In this document: in pieces, positions 60,742 through 64,000 of the stretch
Numbering within the stretch: the stretch's first letter is position 1
Layout of the letters: the number at the start of each line of letters is the position of its first letter
Source: Bacteroidaceae bacterium
GTDB taxonomy: Bacteria; Bacteroidota; Bacteroidia; Bacteroidales; Bacteroidaceae
Direction: 5' to 3'
NCBI GenBank assembly: GCA_017542145.1
Contig: JAFXXQ010000023.1
Location: forward strand, 62,001 to 126,000
DNA length: 64,000 nucleotides
Program-made: the position numbers and the translations under genes
Notes under the pieces: generated by a model
What the model was told of the DNA's origin: nothing
What the model saw: the letters and a program-made list of their open reading frames with translations, nothing else
Databases searched by the model: none

Positions 60742-61413
60742 TTATCTATATCTTGATTCGTTAATTACATCCAATGCTTCCTTGCATTTGGTGGTAATGC
60801 TAGACCAGTCTTCAGCGGAAATAACCTCCTTGGGGAAGAGTTTGCTACCCATGCCCACACAGAACACGCCTGCCTTGAACCATGCCGTCAGGTTTTCCCT
60901 CGTGGGCTCTACGCCTCCTGTTACCATCAGCTTCGACCACGGCATGGGAGCCATCAGCCCTTTTACGAACTTCGGGCCGAGCACATCGCCTGGAAACACC
61001 TTGCAAAGGTCGCAGCCTGTCTCCTGCGCCGATCCCACCTCACTTACTGTGCCGCAGCCGGGCGTGTAGGGAACAAGGCGGCGGTTGCAGATGCGAGCCA
61101 CTTCAGGGTTGAACAGCGGACCCACCACGAAACAGGCTCCCAGCTGGATAAAGAGCGCGGCTGTGGCAGGGTCGACAACCGAGCCGACACCCATCGCCAT
61201 ATCAGGACATTCCTTGGCGGCAAACTTCACTACTTCAGCAAATACCTCATGGGCAAAGTCGCCTCGGTTCGTGAACTCGAAGGCGCGCACGCCGCCCTCG
61301 TAGCACGCTTTCACTACGCTCTTGGCCACATGTGCGTCTTTATGGTAAAACACAGGTACCATTCCCGTCCGGCCCATCTTCTCCAGTACGGCCTGTTTGT
61401 CGAATTTTGGCAT
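60742..61413 (-). CDS. eda: KDPG/KHG aldolase
   Basis: Splits 2-keto-3-deoxy-6-phosphogluconate to pyruvate and glyceraldehyde 3-phosphate. The catalytic E46 (RAFEFTNRG) and Schiff-base K138 (CDLCKVFPG) are present with the [11 protein letters not shown] loop. The 223 residues match the family. Paired with kdgK upstream, it completes the lower part of hexuronate or pectin breakdown. Confidence 0.95.
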   Translation of the reverse strand: MPKFDKQAVLEKMGRTGMVPVFYHKDAHVAKSVVKACYEGGVRAFEFTNRGDFAHEVFAEVVKFAAKECPDMAMGVGSVVDPATAALFIQLGACFVVGPLFNPEVARICNRRLVPYTPGCGTVSEVGSAQETGCDLCKVFPGDVLGPKFVKGLMAPMPWSKLMVTGGVEPTRENLTAWFKAGVFCVGMGSKLFPKEVISAEDWSSITTKCKEALDVINESRYR

Positions 61414-61422
61414 ATCTTCTTT

Positions 61423-61544
61423 TGTTTATTGCTTAAGGTTTAATGTTTAACGAACACGTTCTTCGATTTTTTTTCGTTTAACGTTTAAGGTTTAATGTTT
61501 AACGAACACGTCCTTTGGCCTTCGTTAAACGTTCTCCGTTAAAC
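61423..61544. repeat. 7-mer tracts and dispersed element between kdgK and eda
   Basis: Two copies of a 33-bp block (61431-61463 and 61483-61515) contain GGTTTAATGTTTAACGAACA followed by CG. After the second copy, TTCGTTAAACG and TTCTCCGTTAAAC (61521-61544) give an inverted match to GTTTAACGAA. The same pair of blocks lies 5' of GH43 (23590-23654). Confidence 0.75.
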
Positions 61545-61550
61545 CATCTT

Positions 61551-62573
61551 TTATCTCTGTACTCTTCCGTTGGCGGAGCCTCCTGCGAGGGCTTCCACCT
61601 CCTCGGCGCTCACCATGTTGAAGTCGCCTGGAATGGTGTGCTTCAGGGCACTGGCTGCAACGGCAAACTCCAGCGCCTCGCCCTGTGTGGGCTTCGTGAG
61701 AAGGCCGTGGATGATGCCGCCTGAGAAACTGTCGCCACCTCCCACACGGTCGATAATGGGGTCGATGTCATACCGGCGGCTTTCGTAGAACTCGCTGCCG
61801 TTGAATATCATCGCCTTCCAGCCGTTGTGCGTGGCGCTGAAGCTCTCGCGCAGCGTGCTAATGACGTACTTGAAGCCGAACTCCTTTGCCATAGCCTTGA
61901 AGATGCCCTTGTAGCCCTCGGCATCAGTCTGTCCACTCTCCACATCAGCATCGGGCTTGAAGCCGAGGCACAGCTCAGCGTCTTCTTCGTTGCCGATACA
62001 GACGTCAACGAACTCCATCAGCGGGCGCATGATGCTCTGTGCTTTCTCTTTCGTCCACAGTTTCTTGCGGAAGTTCAAATCGACGCTGACGGTTACTCCG
62101 TGACGCTTAGCAGCTTCACAAGCCAGACGCGTCAGCCGTGCGGCCTTGTCGCTGATGGCGGGTGTGATGCCGCTCCAATGGAACCAATCGGCACCCTCCA
62201 TGATGGCGTCGAAATCGAAGTCCTCAGGGTCAGCCTCGCTGATAGCGCTGTGCGCACGGTCGTAGATAACCTTCGAAGGACGCATCGAGGCGCCTGTCTC
62301 GCAGTAGTAGATACCCACACGGTCGCCTCCGCGGGCGATGTAGTCTGTCCGTACACCATATCGGCGCAGCGCGTTCACCACGCTCTGGCCTATCTCGTGC
62401 TTGGGGAGCTTGCTGACGAAGTACGCATCGTGCCCATAGTTGGCCAGGCTGACAGCCACGTTGGCCTCGCCTCCGCCGAAGATGACGTCGAACTGTTCCA
62501 CCTGCACAAAACGGTATTGCCCCGCAGGCGACAACCGCAGCATTATCTCACCCAAAGTTACAATCTTTGCCAT
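61551..62573 (-). CDS. kdgK: 2-keto-3-deoxygluconate kinase (PfkB family)
   Basis: Phosphorylates KDG for cleavage by Eda. In 340 residues it has the PfkB N-terminal GGGEANVAVSLANYG and the C-terminal signature DRVGGGDSFSGGIIHGL with the catalytic base Asp in GGGDSF. The kdgK-eda order supports the KDG assignment over other PfkB sugars. It has a promoter at 62637-62668 and heads a four-gene run. Confidence 0.93.
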   Translation of the reverse strand: MAKIVTLGEIMLRLSPAGQYRFVQVEQFDVIFGGGEANVAVSLANYGHDAYFVSKLPKHEIGQSVVNALRRYGVRTDYIARGGDRVGIYYCETGASMRPSKVIYDRAHSAISEADPEDFDFDAIMEGADWFHWSGITPAISDKAARLTRLACEAAKRHGVTVSVDLNFRKKLWTKEKAQSIMRPLMEFVDVCIGNEEDAELCLGFKPDADVESGQTDAEGYKGIFKAMAKEFGFKYVISTLRESFSATHNGWKAMIFNGSEFYESRRYDIDPIIDRVGGGDSFSGGIIHGLLTKPTQGEALEFAVAASALKHTIPGDFNMVSAEEVEALAGGSANGRVQR

Positions 62574-62636
62574 ATATAATCCGAATTATTTACTCTTATT
62601 TGTCTTTTTCTAATTGCCTTTTTCACCTTTTGGCTG

Positions 62637-62668
62637 CAAAGATAATTTACTCCAAATACAAATGCAAA
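62637..62668 (-). promoter_or_regulatory. Promoter of kdgK
   Basis: TATCTTTG (62637-62644, minus strand) with TTTG at 62665-62668, spacing 20 bp. Confidence 0.75.
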
Positions 62669-62802
62669 TAATGTTTGAAAAATCTTGCGCGCGTACTATT
62701 TTTTAAAGGTTATTCATATTTCAGGTTACTGAAATCGCCAAAGAATGAAGGAAAACCGTCGGCTCATCTTAACCGCTTCCCAGATAGACTCAGATTCCCC
62801 AT

Positions 62803-62870
62803 AAATCCCAGCTGATGGGAAAAAAGTCCCATCAGCTGGGATTTTTTTCCCATTTGATGGGACTTTTTCA
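62803..62870. repeat. 21-bp units forming a perfect hairpin
   Basis: TCCCA starts at 62806, 62827 and 62848, exactly 21 bp apart; each unit is TCCCA-N5-TGGGA plus a 6-base A/T spacer. Units 1 and 2 are reverse complements of each other and form an 18-bp perfect stem with a 6-base loop and a T-run after it. This is terminator-like although it lies between divergent genes. It fills the centre of the 493-bp gap 62574-63066; I see no gene in that gap. Confidence 0.75.
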
Positions 62871-63066
62871 GCGTCAGGTGTTTTTTCGTCTTCGTTTGAG
62901 GCTTACTGAACAACGTTCGGGATTATTCTTGCGGAAAAACATAAAACAGCAATAAGCCCTGACAAAATTCACAAAGTTTTTGCAACCTTTTTCGTCTTTG
63001 CCTTGTCTAATGGACAGAGAGCTCTTAAAAAAGGAATTATTAACTCATTTAAAAGCCATAAAAAGT

Positions 63067-63681
63067 ATGAAAAAGATCAATCAAATTCTTCTTTTGGCAG
63101 CCTTGCTGTTGATGCCGCAGGCAGCGTTGCATGCCGATGAATTCCAGTTACCCCATTCTCTGCAACGAACCATTGAACAACTTCCTGACTCCTTGAGGTA
63201 TGAAGCCTTCATACAAGCGCTTGACGTTGCGGATAGTAATTACGATGCTGACTACGAGCAGATGAAGGAAATGATAGAAACCCTTGGAGCTCCCATCGCA
63301 ATGGTGTTGATATTTGTCATGGCGCTGATTGTGCTCGAAATGATACTGAAGGTCGTCCGTCGGCGCGACAAGGAGCGGAACGAGATTATTCACAAGATGA
63401 TTGATAGCGGCGTTTTCACTTCCGCCAATGCCGATACGGCCGAGATGCTCCGTGCTTTGATGCCGCAGCAGAAGTCGGACAAAGGACGCGTCATCTCTAG
63501 CGCCTCCATGCTGGGTGTGGGGCTCGGGCTGATAGCCTACTATCTGTTCAACCGCGGCACATACGAGTTCGTTCCCTTTGTCGGCTGCATCCTGGCGGGA
63601 TACGGCTTGCTGAGCCTCGTCGCCATTGCTGCTCTCAATGACATAAAACGAAAAAAAGAGAAGAAAGCAGCGGAAAACTAA
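63067..63681 (+). CDS. Small membrane protein of unknown function
   Basis: A 204-residue protein. ATG 63067 gives a clean signal peptide (MKKINQILLLAALLLMPQAALHA); an in-frame ATG lies 29 codons upstream. A helix lies at about 77-97 and two more at about 143-190, with a charged KRKKEKKAAEN end. The layout (signal, outer region, helix, cytoplasmic loop, two helices) is seen in Bacteroidetes proteins of unknown function next to ECF sigma genes. The start of such a sigma gene lies 96 bp downstream, so it may act in the same signalling unit. Confidence 0.75.
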   Translation: MKKINQILLLAALLLMPQAALHADEFQLPHSLQRTIEQLPDSLRYEAFIQALDVADSNYDADYEQMKEMIETLGAPIAMVLIFVMALIVLEMILKVVRRRDKERNEIIHKMIDSGVFTSANADTAEMLRALMPQQKSDKGRVISSASMLGVGLGLIAYYLFNRGTYEFVPFVGCILAGYGLLSLVAIAALNDIKRKKEKKAAEN

Positions 63682-63689
63682 GAATCTGA

Positions 63690-63756
63690 TGTGGAGTAGA
63701 CGGGTTGGTCGCCTCTGCGTGCAATCAAAAAAAGAACGTTCACCCGTCTCTCCACA
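63690..63756. other. Long imperfect hairpin before the last sigma gene
   Basis: TGTGGAG-TA-GACGGGT (63690-63705) pairs with ACCCGTC-T-CTCCACA (63742-63756) around a 36-base loop. It lies between the membrane protein stop and the sigma start and may act as a terminator or a leader structure. Confidence 0.45.
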
Positions 63757-63777
63757 TTATTAATCCCTTTTACTGGA

Positions 63778-64000
63778 GTGGATTCTGACCTCGTGTTGAT
63801 TTCCCGTGTGGTGCTGTTGGACGACCAGCGTGCCTTCGCCCGCCTGATGAGGAAGTACCAGCGCCCCGTGCGCCGGTATTTCCTCGTGGAAACGAACGGC
63901 AACGAGGCGCTGGCGGACGATCTGGCGCAAGAGACGTTCATCCACGCTTGGCAGAATATAGGCTCATTTCATGGTCTCAGCGGCTTCGGTACCTGGCTCT
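63778..64000 (+). CDS. ECF-type RNA polymerase sigma factor, N-terminal part
   Basis: The frame is open to the window edge and starts best at GTG 63778, because the family usually begins close to DLVLISRVVLLDDQRAF. An in-frame TAG lies at 63697. Region 2.1-2.4 is seen in FARLMRKYQRPVRRYFL and LADDLAQETFIHAWQNI. Only 74 residues are visible. It follows the small membrane protein on the same strand. Confidence 0.85.
   Translation, partial: MDSDLVLISRVVLLDDQRAFARLMRKYQRPVRRYFLVETNGNEALADDLAQETFIHAWQNIGSFHGLSGFGTWL

Noticed and set aside
1..64000. tRNA, rRNA, tmRNA or integrase/attachment sites
   Set aside because: No cloverleaf with a TTC loop, no rRNA stretch and no integrase or transposase gene was recognised by eye. 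A tRNAscan or Rfam run would be needed to exclude small RNAs.

Overview
The window reads as a chromosomal segment of a Bacteroidales bacterium, most likely a Prevotella-like member of the Prevotellaceae. The signs are promoters of the Bacteroides type (TTTG about 20 bp before TAnnTTTG), secreted proteins ending in tails such as YIVNGKKVLVR, the purH-mreBCD-mrdA-rodA order, few strong ribosome binding sites, and two-domain proteins typical of the group. No rRNA, tRNA, insertion sequence, phage gene or CRISPR array was found.

Layout. 1-2116: two genes on the minus strand, one secreted protein cut by the window edge and one membrane-anchored protein of unknown role. 2174-15980: an ABC export locus with one ATPase, three FtsX/MacB-type permeases, a periplasmic adaptor and a TolC-type outer-membrane protein, divergent from a response regulator and sensor kinase. 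A 15-bp palindrome lies at the same distance from the -7 box in three of these promoters. 16058-23538: three secreted proteins for carbohydrate or glycoprotein breakdown (glutaminase-like, two-module binding-like protein, tandem GH43). 23889-25261: MlaE/MlaF lipid transport pair. 25775-27953: a secreted helical-repeat protein, an ECF sigma factor and a probable anti-sigma membrane protein. 27982-35294: cell-shape operon behind purH. 35576-46860: hydrolase, hisS, recQ, tig-clpP-clpX, an M6 protease and lptB. 47047-49437: an NAD(P)H-dependent flavin/Fe-S fusion. 49625-57247: a glycogen operon (debranching enzyme, GT4, GH57-like protein) with a CotH-like secreted protein 3 bp behind. 57433-62573: a decayed gene, then kdgK-eda followed by a membrane ferredoxin and a Tat lipoprotein oxidoreductase. 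63067-64000: a small membrane protein and the start of another ECF sigma factor.

The most unusual content is repeated DNA. (a) Six intergenic regions each hold a short tandem array with a 21 or 22 bp period, all different in sequence. (b) Tandem 7-mers or 8-mers fill many gene junctions and often form inverted pairs. (c) The 8-mer family (GTTGACTT and its complement) also occurs inside five genes, always in frame and in linkers. (d) A G/C-rich palindromic element is inserted in frame in hisS, a tolC-type gene and the signal peptide region of the CotH-like gene. (e) A nested palindrome of about 190 bp lies between two of the permeases. Two proteins also stand out: a GH57-like protein without the expected catalytic residues, and a response regulator with an Fis-type helix-turn-helix but no AAA+ domain.
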